Shown here: positions 32,873 to 41,515 of the stretch, piece by piece | Numbering within the stretch: position 1 is the first letter of the stretch | Layout: each line of letters opens with the position of its first letter | Assembly (NCBI GenBank): GCA_021776335.1 | Contig: JAJFGB010000001.1 | Coordinates: forward strand, 427,431 to 491,430 | DNA length: 64,000 nt | Direction of reading: 5' to 3' | Source of the DNA: Hyphococcus sp. | Lineage (GTDB): Bacteria; Pseudomonadota; Alphaproteobacteria; Caulobacterales; Parvularculaceae | The notes under the pieces: model-generated | Database searches by the model: none | Told to the model about the DNA's origin: nothing | Seen by the model: the letters and a program-made list of their open reading frames with translations, nothing else | Program-made: the position numbers and the translations under genes

Positions 32873-34447
32873 TTACCAGCTACGGCCCGACAAGCCGAGC
32901 CGCTGCGCATAGCCGCTGCGCGCCGGCAGCGCAGATTCCGTCGATGGATCCCAGACCGGAAGGCCATGACCGGGCGCCGCCGCTTCTTCTTCTCCATCGC
33001 CAAGCGTTTCAATCACACTCGTTGCATAGGCGAGCGCCCGGTTTTGGCGCTCGAAATGATCGATCAGCCATTCATAGCGATCGGATGCATCGCCAAAGGC
33101 GGCTTCAATGCCGTCACTATAATGGTCTGTGTCCGTGAGATCGCTGATATCTTCGCTGCTCGGCGGTTCGGTCATGCGGCGTGCGCGCTCTTCATAATAT
33201 TCGCGTCGTGCATTGGCTTCATTGATATCGTCAATGTTGATGACCGGGATTGGCGACTGCCACAGCATCGCCATTACTGGCGCCGCAAAACTGGCATGAC
33301 GCAACCGTCTGGTATCTAATCCGGCTTCGCGGATGCTTTCACTATTAAAGAAAATATGCCCGCCATTATCCGCGATGGCGACGCGCACAGCGCCGGTTGC
33401 GGGATCCGTCGAACGGATTTCAACGCGGGCGATGGGAAAAGCAACGACACCGCGATATTTTCGGCCGCTGATAGGCGCATCATCGGCGTAAGTTGTAATG
33501 ACGCTGTCGCCATTGTCGAAACGCATCTCAGAAATCCGGCCGACAGCATCGCGAATGATCTGCGCACGCTCCGGGACGATGATGTCAGCGGTCGCGCGCC
33601 GATAGGTGTCTGATTTATAGCGGATGAAATAACCACTCGGGTGCCAGGACCAGCGACCTGCAGGCACATCATCATCGGTTCGCGGCGCCTCACCGCTGCG
33701 AATGGCGATAGCTTCGAGTTCATCGAAACTCACATCGGGGCGCGCGGCGGCGCGGCGAAGTCGTTCATGAGCGTTATAAACATTGCGCACGGAACGAGGC
33801 ATTTTTCGCAACGCTGCACTGCTCAATTCCGGCGGCAAAAAAGCGTCCGATCCGTTCACCGCCAGGATTTGTTGCGGCGTTAACAATGCGGCCGCGGCGG
33901 CCTGTGCGTCTGTGTTCATGCTGGTGGTTTTGACACCGGCGATCATGCCCCAGATCAGCGACTGAATATGATCGCGATGAATATCAGGGCGTCGGTAAGA
34001 ATTGGCGAGAATGTCATGGAGATAGGGCGCCAGCTTACCGGTGATTTCACCGGACATGTACCCATTGCCGCCTGGCCGGCCATAGGCGCCGGGCTTCAGG
34101 CAATAGCTTTCAGACTGAAAGCGATAGCTTCCTGGCGCTAAAACAAAACCGCCGCTGTCTGTGCGCGCGAGGGCGCTCCCATCACTGAATGCGCGCGGCT
34201 GGTAATTGTCCATCAATAGCGACATGCGGCGTAAACTCGCGCTTTCTTCTTCGAGGGGAAACAGCGCCTTTGCGACTGTTGTTTCCGCCGCTTCGCGTGC
34301 TGCATCTTCTGCGCGGCGCTTGGCGTCATTGAGAACGCCGCCGATCTGGGCGGCGGCGAGTGTAGGGAGGAGCATTGCGCCGATCATGGCAAGCGCAAAA
34401 GGCGCAAATCTCGTGGCGCACCCGCGCGGCGTGGTCAGCAATGTCAT
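32873..34447 (-). CDS. Hypothetical large exported protein
   Basis: 524 residues. Signal peptide APFALAMIGAMLLPTLAAAQ. It begins with an Ala-rich helix (AKRRAEDAAREAAETTVAKA). The mid part includes SYCLKPGAYGRPGGNGYMSG, YKSDTYRRATADIIVPERAQ and VVAFPIARVEIRSTDPATGA; the C-terminus is acidic. No family recognised. The Cys in SYCLKPG might matter, as lone Cys residues are rare in the protein. Periplasmic. Single gene, its end 94 bases from the start of the dehalogenase operon on the same strand. Confidence 0.65.
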   Translation of the reverse strand: MTLLTTPRGCATRFAPFALAMIGAMLLPTLAAAQIGGVLNDAKRRAEDAAREAAETTVAKALFPLEEESASLRRMSLLMDNYQPRAFSDGSALARTDSGGFVLAPGSYRFQSESYCLKPGAYGRPGGNGYMSGEITGKLAPYLHDILANSYRRPDIHRDHIQSLIWGMIAGVKTTSMNTDAQAAAAALLTPQQILAVNGSDAFLPPELSSAALRKMPRSVRNVYNAHERLRRAAARPDVSFDELEAIAIRSGEAPRTDDDVPAGRWSWHPSGYFIRYKSDTYRRATADIIVPERAQIIRDAVGRISEMRFDNGDSVITTYADDAPISGRKYRGVVAFPIARVEIRSTDPATGAVRVAIADNGGHIFFNSESIREAGLDTRRLRHASFAAPVMAMLWQSPIPVINIDDINEANARREYYEERARRMTEPPSSEDISDLTDTDHYSDGIEAAFGDASDRYEWLIDHFERQNRALAYATSVIETLGDGEEEAAAPGHGLPVWDPSTESALPARSGYAQRLGLSGRSW

Positions 34448-34623
34448 GACAAAATCCCCCTTCTGAAACTCGCAATTGCGGCCACACTATAACAGCGATC
34501 GCCCTGCATGCCAGAAAACCTGATCCATCTATTTAGTTCTTGCTTGTTTTCTTCCCGGACGGGGCCGCTATAGTCGCGCCGAAATCATCGGCCCTGAGCG
34601 CCGGGCAAATCTAAGGAATTGAT

Positions 34624-36039
34624 ATGGCTGAGCATAGCGTTGATCTTGCGATTATTGGGTCCGGACCGGGGGGCTATGTGGCCGCAATCCGGGCGAGCCA
34701 GCTCGGCATGAAGGTCGCGATTGTGGAGCGTGACGCCCTGGGCGGTGTCTGCCTCAACTGGGGCTGTATCCCCACCAAGGCGCTTTTGCGGACGGCTGAA
34801 ATCTACACCAATATGAAGCATGCCGAGAGCTTTGGCCTTAAGGCCGACAATATCGGTTTTGATATCGACGCGGTGATCAAGCGCTCGCGCGGGGTTGCGA
34901 ACAAGCTTTCCGGCGGCATCGGCTATCTCATGAAAAAACATAAGGTGAAGGTGATTGAGGGGACTGCGCGTTTGGAAAAGGGCGCGGCTGCGCCCGTCGT
35001 CAAGGTGAAGACCAAAGACGGTGAAGACATGATCAAAGCCAAACATGTGATCCTGGCGACCGGCGCGAGGGCGCGCACAATCCCGCAGGCCGGACTTGAG
35101 CCGGACGGCAAGTTTGTCTGGACCGCAAAAGAAGCGATGGTGCCTGATGTGATGCCAAAGTCGCTGCTGGTGATCGGGTCCGGCGCCATCGGCATTGAGT
35201 TCGCAAGCTTTTACCGGGCGCTGGGCGCAGAGGTCACGGTCGTTGAAATGCTCGACCGCGTCTTGCCCGTGGAAGACGAAGAGATTTCAAAGCTCGCGGC
35301 AAAACAGTTCAAAAAACAGGGCATGAAACTCATCACCGGCGCCATGGTCGAAAAGCTCGACAAGTCCGGCGCGCTCGCCAAAGCGACTGTCAAAATGAAA
35401 GACGGCAAAACGGAAGTGATCGAAGCGGAACGTGTCATCCTTGCAGTCGGCATTGTCGGCAATACGGAAAATCTCGGGCTTGAGGCTGTCGGCGCCAAAG
35501 TTGATCGCGGTCATGTGGTGATCAATGAATGGATGGAAACAGGCGTTAAAGGCCTTTACGCCATTGGTGATCTTTGCGGGCCGCCATGGCTCGCTCATAA
35601 GGCATCGCATGAAGGCGTGATCTGCGTTGAAAAGATTGCGGGCAAGAATGATGTGCATCCGCTTGATATTTCGCTCATTCCCGGCTGCACCTATTGTCAG
35701 CCGCAGGTCGCATCCGTTGGCATGACCGAAGCGAAAGCCAAAGAAAATGGCCGCAAGGTCAAAGTCGGACGCTTCCCCTTTAACGGCAATGGCAAAGCGA
35801 TTGCGCTCGGCGAGCCTGAGGGATTGGTCAAGACGATCTTTGACGCAACAACTGGCGAATTACTCGGCGCCCATATGATCGGCGCGGAAGTCACCGAACT
35901 CATTCAGGGTTTCGGCATCGCCAAATCAATGGAAGCGGTCGAGGAAGACCTCATGCATGCGATCTTCCCGCATCCCACCTTAAGCGAGATGATGCATGAA
36001 TCTGTGCTCGATGCGTATGACCGGGTGATGCATATTTGA
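34624..36039 (+). CDS. lpdA: Dihydrolipoyl dehydrogenase (E3)
   Basis: 471 residues, AAGGA ribosome site. FAD site LAIIGSGPGGYVAAIRASQL, redox-active cysteines in GGVCLNWGCIPTKALL, NAD site LLVIGSGAIGIEFASFY, second FAD motif GLYAIGDLCGPPWLAHKASH, and the catalytic His-Glu pair in HAIFPHPTLSEMMHE. It reoxidises dihydrolipoyl groups of pyruvate and 2-oxoglutarate dehydrogenase complexes. None of those genes is adjacent, so this may be a separate or shared E3. The AT-rich defence-like pair begins 36 bases after its stop. Confidence 0.97.
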   Translation: MAEHSVDLAIIGSGPGGYVAAIRASQLGMKVAIVERDALGGVCLNWGCIPTKALLRTAEIYTNMKHAESFGLKADNIGFDIDAVIKRSRGVANKLSGGIGYLMKKHKVKVIEGTARLEKGAAAPVVKVKTKDGEDMIKAKHVILATGARARTIPQAGLEPDGKFVWTAKEAMVPDVMPKSLLVIGSGAIGIEFASFYRALGAEVTVVEMLDRVLPVEDEEISKLAAKQFKKQGMKLITGAMVEKLDKSGALAKATVKMKDGKTEVIEAERVILAVGIVGNTENLGLEAVGAKVDRGHVVINEWMETGVKGLYAIGDLCGPPWLAHKASHEGVICVEKIAGKNDVHPLDISLIPGCTYCQPQVASVGMTEAKAKENGRKVKVGRFPFNGNGKAIALGEPEGLVKTIFDATTGELLGAHMIGAEVTELIQGFGIAKSMEAVEEDLMHAIFPHPTLSEMMHESVLDAYDRVMHI

Positions 36040-36074
36040 TGGTTTTGGGACTGAATGACGATAGGTAGGAACGT

Positions 36075-37442
36075 ATGCGAATTAAATCATTTGAGGCCAA
36101 AAGTCTGCATGGCGTATTGAATTACAAGTTGAAGTTTGACCGCACGTTAAATTTTTTGACGGGAATAAACGGCTGTGGGAAAACGTCAGTTCTGAATGCT
36201 ATAGTTGCACTAATAACACCGTCATTGCAAAGGCTGTCTCACTTACGCTTTGATTCATTAGAATTAGAGATTACTTCTGAAGGAAAGCCTCTAACAATCA
36301 GTGCGACGCAAGAAAATGAAATGATTACGCTTGCATGCTCGGAATCCGATTCAAAACTCAAATTCCAACGATTTGCGGTTGAAGAATATTACGCATCCTA
36401 CAAAGAGCAAGAACAAGAAGCCGATTACTACAAAAATATTGTTATGCAAGAAGCGGCGCATGGAGTCGTAGAGATAATATCGTCTCTGCCGACCCCCATG
36501 TTTCTAGGATTAGATAGGCGAGCGATCAACCTCGACGAGAAGATGTTATTGGGTGCGCGTCGGACGCCTATTTCTCGTCGCCGGCGTAATATCTTTTCCC
36601 CGTCTATTGCGGTCAGCTTGCGTGACGCAGTTCGATTGGCGGTAAACAAAAGGCAAGAAAGCATCCTCGAGGTGGCAAATCTTGGGGACATATTGAGGGG
36701 CGACCTAATACTAGAATTGCTTCGTGTGGAACCGGTAAGCGCAGACGCCGGTACTTACTCGCTGCCTACAAAGGAAGACAGAAAAAATTTCGACAAACTG
36801 AAAAAAGATATTCGTGACTTGGACAAGATACTGGATATACCGCAGGCTGAAATAATAGCACAGATTAATCCCTTGATTGAGGCGTTGGAAGGTTACTTGT
36901 CGAAAATTCCGACGAAGGTGGTGAGTCGCAACAATAAACCACGTGACCTAACCCCACCTGAAATTGAAGGAATTGTGGGTTGGGGTTCGAATAGAATCCA
37001 GTTGAAAAAAATACAGGTATTAGCAAGCTTAGTTTCAAAGTTTAACGAGAGGAGGGAAACGCTTCTGGAGGCGACTGAAAGCTACCTGGCATTGTTGAAT
37101 AAATTCCTCTCTGACAGTGGGAAACAAGTAAAATTTGCGGAGAAGGGTAAAATATTCTTTACTCTGAGGAATTTTGAAGGCGAGAGGGATTTGGATAATT
37201 TGTCGTCTGGTGAGGCGCAAATATTTGTTATCTTAACGCATTTGGCATTTCACCCTCAGGCTCGTGAGGACAATGTTTTCATTATCGACGAGCCCGAGCT
37301 CTCGCTGCACGTGCAATGGCAAGAAATGTTTGTAGATAGCGTTATGTCTGTGAATCCAGACGTTCAATACATCATGGCAACACATTCCCCTTCAATTATT
37401 ATGGAACGAATTGATAGTTGTATTGATCTGGCATTGAATTGA
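36075..37442 (+). CDS. ABC/SMC-type AAA ATPase, AriA-like component of a PARIS-type defence pair
   Basis: 455 residues, GTAGGA ribosome site. Walker A LTGINGCGKTSVLNA (Lys36), ABC signature LSSGEAQ (about 376), Walker B VFIIDEPELSLH (about 401-413) and switch His437 in ATHSPSI make it a RecF/OLD-like ATPase with no fused Toprim domain. The middle is coiled-coil-like (DKLKKDIRDLDKILDIPQAE). The next gene supplies a DUF4435/Toprim protein, giving the AriA-AriB layout of PARIS, in which the ATPase holds the nuclease and releases it on sensing a phage protein. The gene is clearly AT-rich (36241-36300 has 20 G+C in 60) beside GC-rich lpdA, a sign of transfer. Confidence 0.85.
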   Translation: MRIKSFEAKSLHGVLNYKLKFDRTLNFLTGINGCGKTSVLNAIVALITPSLQRLSHLRFDSLELEITSEGKPLTISATQENEMITLACSESDSKLKFQRFAVEEYYASYKEQEQEADYYKNIVMQEAAHGVVEIISSLPTPMFLGLDRRAINLDEKMLLGARRTPISRRRRNIFSPSIAVSLRDAVRLAVNKRQESILEVANLGDILRGDLILELLRVEPVSADAGTYSLPTKEDRKNFDKLKKDIRDLDKILDIPQAEIIAQINPLIEALEGYLSKIPTKVVSRNNKPRDLTPPEIEGIVGWGSNRIQLKKIQVLASLVSKFNERRETLLEATESYLALLNKFLSDSGKQVKFAEKGKIFFTLRNFEGERDLDNLSSGEAQIFVILTHLAFHPQAREDNVFIIDEPELSLHVQWQEMFVDSVMSVNPDVQYIMATHSPSIIMERIDSCIDLALN

Positions 37443-37458
37443 TGTTGATGATTTAATC

Positions 37459-38310
37459 ATGGTTAGATATTCATCCAAATCGGCCAAAGCGCTTGGATTT
37501 CTCAAACGTCATTACAATGACATTGAAATCTATGTTGAGGATACCGGGTGCCCGCAGCTCTGGCTGGTGTTGCTTAGACGGTTTCTACCCGAGGGCGTCA
37601 CACTTTCGAGCGTAAATCCTCTTGGAGGAAAAGAGGCGGTACTAAAGGCATGCCGTAACGATCAGAAAGCTGATGGACGGAAGCGTCTATACGTAATAGA
37701 TGGCGATTTTGATTTTGCACTGAACCGACAGAAGCCACGATTGAAGTTTCTTTACAGATTGAGAGCATACAGTGTCGAGACTCTTTTATTGTATGAAGAT
37801 GCGTTCGTCCAGCTGGGGCTTACATTTAGCTCGGCGCAGAACGACGCAGACGTAAAACAACTATTTGATTTTGAGCAGTGCATCGATGAAATCGAACGCA
37901 AATTATGGCCGTTGTTTATAATTTATTTGGCTGCGAATGAACTGAGTCCATCAGTGAAGACTGTAGGTCGTTCTGCAAGCAAGCTTTATGAAGTCGTTGG
38001 GCAAGAAACGAATTACTCATCGCGGAAAGTCATTGTTCGAGCAATACAGGTGGCGCGAGAAATTTGTAACGAGCATAGCCGCGCTGATTTTTCGGCAATG
38101 ATCCGAGTGTTGCGTCAGAATGTATATAGGAAAAAAATTAGAGAATGGGTTTCAAGTAAGGATTATATCATTCCATTGCTTCATATTAAAGTCCGCAAAA
38201 AGTTACAGTTTGCAGGAAGAATCGATAATTTGAAAGTGTTCCTTGCTAACCATGTTGACCCAGTTCGGGAGCCATACTTAGCGCGGCGATTAAAGATGTC
38301 TTTGGTGTAG
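37459..38310 (+). CDS. DUF4435 Toprim-like effector, AriB-like component of a PARIS-type defence pair
   Basis: 283 residues, starting 16 bases after the ATPase stop. The N-terminal third has the DUF4435/Toprim layout: IEIYVEDTGCPQLW with Glu27, then SSVNPLGGKEAVLKACRND, then LYVIDGDFDFAL with Asp81, Asp83 and Asp85. The rest is helical (SVETLLLYEDAFVQLG and basic KKIREWVSSK). In PARIS, AriB is the metal-dependent nuclease that cuts host tRNA when released. Similar two-gene ATPase/DUF4435 pairs outside PARIS exist, so the exact system is not certain. Same AT-rich composition as its partner. Confidence 0.85.
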   Translation: MVRYSSKSAKALGFLKRHYNDIEIYVEDTGCPQLWLVLLRRFLPEGVTLSSVNPLGGKEAVLKACRNDQKADGRKRLYVIDGDFDFALNRQKPRLKFLYRLRAYSVETLLLYEDAFVQLGLTFSSAQNDADVKQLFDFEQCIDEIERKLWPLFIIYLAANELSPSVKTVGRSASKLYEVVGQETNYSSRKVIVRAIQVAREICNEHSRADFSAMIRVLRQNVYRKKIREWVSSKDYIIPLLHIKVRKKLQFAGRIDNLKVFLANHVDPVREPYLARRLKMSLV

Positions 38311-38450
38311 GCGAAGGTGCTCTCGCGACGGGGGCCGCTGACCCGCAATCAGGTGGGCGATTGCAGCTGGATCCCGGGTCGCCGTGGTTTGATCGCATTC
38401 GCGATCGGGGCCTAGGATGACCGGCGATGGATGCGTTTCGTGCGTTTCCA

Positions 38451-38566
38451 TTCTTCGAGGCTTGCCGTTGGCAAGCGCCTCAGGATGAGGGGCGCATATT
38501 AAACAAGACAACCCTCATCCTGAGGTGCGACCCCGGGCTTGATCCGGGGGAGCCGCGAAGGATGGC
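38451..38566. repeat. Pair of inverted dispersed palindromic repeats
   Basis: Left unit 38451-38490 reads TTCTTCGAGGCTTGCCGTTG, then GCAAGCGCCTCAGGATGAGG. Right unit 38513-38566 starts CTCATCCTGAGGTGCGACCC and ends GAGCCGCGAAGGATG. The units are roughly reverse complements (TTCGAGG...CCTCAGGATGAG against CTCATCCTGAGG...CGAAGGAT). A further palindrome GATCGCATTCGCGATC lies just left. Such repeats are common between genes in this bacterial group. The whole 556 bases between the DUF4435 gene and the MNT-HEPN gene contain only these and no gene I can support. Confidence 0.7.
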
Positions 38567-38866
38567 GACAAGAGAGAAGCGCCGATCCCTAAGTCTTCGC
38601 CCACCTTGCCACCACCCCCAAACCAGTGCGAATTCGCGGCAGTCCGGCCCGATCCACCCAGCCTTGGTCGGCCAAGTAAAACCCCGGTAATTGGCGAGGC
38701 GCGTGATGCCCTCTATGAACAGCATCATGAAAGCCGGGTTTGATCATCTGCCGCAAGCGCGGCCGGTCGTTGGTATATTGCTGGCGCCGCCCGGCGGGTC
38801 AGTATAGATTCGAACGCCTTACGCAACCGCCCGGAACGAATACGTAACATGGCTCCGCTCAACTAT

Positions 38867-39781
38867 ATGAAAACAGACATCGACCACCTGCCGGAGAAAA
38901 AGCAGCGCGAGCTGGCGCGTATTCAGGAAATCCTGTTTGAGGAGTTCGAGCTTGCCAAGGGCGCGAGCAAAAAGACCTATAATCTGAAAGGCCGGATTCA
39001 AAAGATTGTGCTGTTTGGCTCCTACGCCCGCGGTGACTGGGTTGATGAGCTGGGCAAGACCGCCAAGGGCTATCAGAGCGATTTCGATTTGCTGATCGTC
39101 GTCAATTACGCCGAGCTGACCGACATGGCGACCTACTGGTACAAGGCAGAGGATCGGATCATCCGCGACAAAACTATCAAGACGCCGATAGGTCTCATCA
39201 TCCATTCCCTTGCCGAAGTGAACGAAAAGCTGGCCCAGGGGCAATATTTCTTTACGGACATCGTGCGTGAAGGAATAGCTCTCTATGAACTCGCCCGCCA
39301 TCGCTTTGTCGATCCGAAACCGCTCAGCGCGAAAGAAGCCTGTGAAACGGCGAAGGACTATTTTGAAGAGTGGTTCCCATTAGCGGAACATGCCTTGAAA
39401 TTGTCGCGCGACAGCCTCGACGACAATGTCCCCAGACACGCTGCCTTTATGCTTCATCAGGCAGTCGAAGGATTTTATGCCTGCTTTCTGTTGGTTCTAA
39501 CAAACTACAGTCCCTCTACACATAATGTCAGACGCCTGCGCGCGCTGGCCGAGGAAAAGGACGCGCGGTTTCGCGACATCTGGCCCGACGAGGACAAGTT
39601 CCAGCGCCGCAGCTTCGAGCTGTTAAAAGACGCTTATGTGAAAGCGCGCTATTCAAAACACTACAAGATCACAGAAGAAGAACTGACCTGGCTCGGCGAG
39701 CGGGCAGACGCGCTCAAGGCGCAGGTGGAAACCGTCTGCGCCGAACGCCTTGCAAAACTGGCGAAAGAGGCGGGGGCGTAA
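38867..39781 (+). CDS. One-piece MNT-HEPN protein (nucleotidyltransferase fused to HEPN)
   Basis: 304 residues; a methionine 6 codons upstream is an alternative, but the chosen start MKTDIDHLPEKKQRELARI looks family-like. Nucleotidyltransferase domain: IVLFGSYARGDWVDE with Gly51-Ser52, and SDFDLLIVV with metal-binding Asp72 and Asp74. C-terminal HEPN domain: PRHAAFMLHQAVEGFYACFL, with an R-x6-H arrangement, and STHNVRRLRALA. Separate MntA/HepT pairs are toxin-antitoxins in which MntA adenylylates the HEPN RNase. Here both are one chain, a form widespread in proteobacteria whose toxicity is not established. It neighbours the PARIS-like pair, in an island-like setting. Confidence 0.88.
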   Translation: MKTDIDHLPEKKQRELARIQEILFEEFELAKGASKKTYNLKGRIQKIVLFGSYARGDWVDELGKTAKGYQSDFDLLIVVNYAELTDMATYWYKAEDRIIRDKTIKTPIGLIIHSLAEVNEKLAQGQYFFTDIVREGIALYELARHRFVDPKPLSAKEACETAKDYFEEWFPLAEHALKLSRDSLDDNVPRHAAFMLHQAVEGFYACFLLVLTNYSPSTHNVRRLRALAEEKDARFRDIWPDEDKFQRRSFELLKDAYVKARYSKHYKITEEELTWLGERADALKAQVETVCAERLAKLAKEAGA

Positions 39782-39849
39782 CCTGATGCGTCATTGCTGG
39801 ATTGATGGCAGGGAACCATCAATGACCCGGAAGTGCAGCGCCAGCAGCT

Positions 39850-40035
39850 GGATCCCGGATCAAGTCCGGGATGACGTTAGTGTCACCCCGTGCGTTCTCT
39901 CGCCGTCTTTCCGGACGCATCGCAGCATCTTCGATGATGCGATGCAGAGCCGGGACCCAGTGAGGCAAGCGCCAAGTTGATGGCGATCCCGTGTCTGCAA
40001 ATCAGCATTTCATGCTGCATTGCGCACGGGGTGAC
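39850..40035. repeat. Palindromic repeat cluster with 13-bp inverted ends
   Basis: GGATCCCGGATCAAGTCCGG (39850-39869) followed by GATGACG is a copy of the ATCCCGGA...TCCGGGATGA repeat. From 39882 to 40035 a 154-base stretch is bounded by GTCACCCCGTGCG and its exact reverse complement CGCACGGGGTGAC. It looks like a small non-autonomous palindromic element. The whole 280-base gap to the MAPEG gene is non-coding. Confidence 0.6.
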
Positions 40036-40061
40036 GGATCAAGAGTTGGAACGTGTGTGCC

Positions 40062-40484
40062 CTACATCACCGCGAGGAGCGCCACGACCACAAGAGCGAC
40101 ATTCATCGCCCATCCCGCCACATAAGTCAGCGAGCGCGGGCCGCCGGCAGGTTTGCCGTAACCGCCGAAATAAATCACTGCGTAAAGAACGCGAAAACCC
40201 ACATGGATGACCGCGAGCATGTTAACGAGCGACGGGCCCGCGCCGGCGACGATGGCGATCGTAAGCGCAACGGCGAAAGCAGGCAGGTTTTCAACGCCAT
40301 TCTGATATGTGCGCATAGCGCGAAAAGGCAACTCACCGTGATCGCCGGTTAGCGGTGCGCCGGGGATTTTGTCGCCTTTCACAAAACAGAAAAAAGCGCC
40401 TGCGAAAGATTGCAGAAGGACAATCAGTGTCAGGACCGTAAGCGCCAGGATGGCGGGTTGATAGGCAGAGATGAGTTCCAGCAT
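40062..40484 (-). CDS. MAPEG-family membrane protein
   Basis: 140 residues, AAGGAGG ribosome site 6 bases before ATG; the long frame upstream runs through a repeat and is not coding. Four helices (AILALTVLTLIVLLQSFAGA, FAVALTIAIVAGAGPSLVNM, VIHVGFRVLYAVIYFGGYGK, VAGWAMNVALVVVALLAVM). Between helices 1 and 2 the MAPEG segment ELPFRAMRTYQNGVENLPAF is clear. The superfamily includes glutathione-dependent enzymes of eicosanoid and xenobiotic metabolism; bacterial members are mostly uncharacterised. Confidence 0.9.
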   Translation of the reverse strand: MLELISAYQPAILALTVLTLIVLLQSFAGAFFCFVKGDKIPGAPLTGDHGELPFRAMRTYQNGVENLPAFAVALTIAIVAGAGPSLVNMLAVIHVGFRVLYAVIYFGGYGKPAGGPRSLTYVAGWAMNVALVVVALLAVM

Positions 40485-40550
40485 GGGGGCCTCCTTTTTC
40501 AAGCTAATATCAAGGGAGTCGCGCGGCGGGGCCAGTCTTTGGCGCCCTGC

Positions 40551-40676
40551 TTCTTCCCCCGCTTGCGGGGGAAGTGTCGACCCCGGATTAAATCCGGGGG
40601 AGACGATGGGGGGATGAGGAAAAGTCGGCCCCCTCCGTCCCTTTGGGACACCTCCCCCGCGAGCGGGGGAGGAATA
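40551..40676. repeat. Dispersed CCCCC/GGGGG palindromic element, copy 1
   Basis: Left hairpin CCCCCGCTTGCGGGGG (in TTCTT...AAGTG), middle CCCCGGATTAAATCCGGGG and GACGATGGGGGG, right part GGCCCCCTCCGTCCCTTTGG, then GACACCTCCCCCGCGAGCGG and GGGAGGAA. The same order is found at 42594-42748, and the right hairpin alone at 27955. It separates the MAPEG gene from the divergent flavoprotein gene. Confidence 0.8.
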
Positions 40677-40769
40677 GGGCGTTCGGCTTAACGCAAACAC
40701 AGTTTCGTGAATTGCCGTGCTATGACAGCCTCGCCACATCACACGCTCTGGACAACAGGAGATCAGGCC

Positions 40770-41384
40770 ATGCGCAATTTCGGCGACATCATGTTTACGC
40801 AGACGGTGAAAGCCGAGCAGGAAAAGCGCGGATCGCGCGCCGGTTACGCCAAGATGACCGCGCGCCCGGCGCCTGAGGCGCTGTCCGAACGCGAAGCGGC
40901 GTTCATCGCTGCGCGCGACAGTTTCTATATGGCGAGCGTCACGGAAACCGGCTGGCCCTATGTGCAGCATCGCGGCGGGCCGAAAGGGTTTTTGCGCGTG
41001 CTCGGGCCAACGACGCTGGGTTTTGCGGATTATCGCGGCAACAAACAATATGTCTCTACGGGAAATCTAAAAACCGACGATCGCGTATCGCTGTTTCTGA
41101 TGGATTACCCGAACAAGGCGCGGCTGAAATTACTGGCGCGGGCGAAAATTCAGTCAGCAGAAGATGCGCCGGAGCTGGTCTCGCTGCTGGAGGTCGCGGG
41201 ACAAGGCAATGTGGAACGTCTTTTCACATTGGAACTTGAAGCATTTGACTGGAACTGTCCGCAATTCATCACGCCGCGTTTTACCGAAAATGATGTGCGC
41301 GAGATCATCGCGCCGCAGCTGGAGGCGATGAAGACGGAAAATGAAGCGCTCAAGGCGCGGCTGGCTGCGCTCGAAACCGGATAA
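40770..41384 (+). CDS. Pyridoxamine 5'-phosphate oxidase-like flavin-binding protein
   Basis: 204 residues from the ATG with AGGAGA upstream (the frame runs 21 codons further). Split-barrel FMN-binding type: FIAARDSFYMASVTETGWPY with VQHRGGPKGFLRV, TLGFADYRGNKQYVSTGNL and VSLFLMDYPNKARLKLLARA. These match the family of predicted flavoproteins of about 200 residues. A helical C-terminal tail (LEAMKTENEALKARLAALE) could make a coiled coil. It binds FMN or a related cofactor; the substrate is unknown. Confidence 0.85.
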   Translation: MRNFGDIMFTQTVKAEQEKRGSRAGYAKMTARPAPEALSEREAAFIAARDSFYMASVTETGWPYVQHRGGPKGFLRVLGPTTLGFADYRGNKQYVSTGNLKTDDRVSLFLMDYPNKARLKLLARAKIQSAEDAPELVSLLEVAGQGNVERLFTLELEAFDWNCPQFITPRFTENDVREIIAPQLEAMKTENEALKARLAALETG

Positions 41385-41515
41385 CGCTCACCCCGCCGTA
41401 TGAAACGCGCGCCTCGCCGCAGTCGATGCCGAGGGCGCTTGCGACTGACACTCGAATGCGGGTTTAATGGTGGTTCTCGGGCGCGTTCAGAAACACATCG
41501 AACAGGGGATTCCCC

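Noticed and set aside
40485-41048. N-terminal extension of the MAPEG gene to 328 codons
   Set aside because: It runs through a palindromic repeat element and the divergent flavoprotein gene; the MAPEG start has a strong ribosome site.
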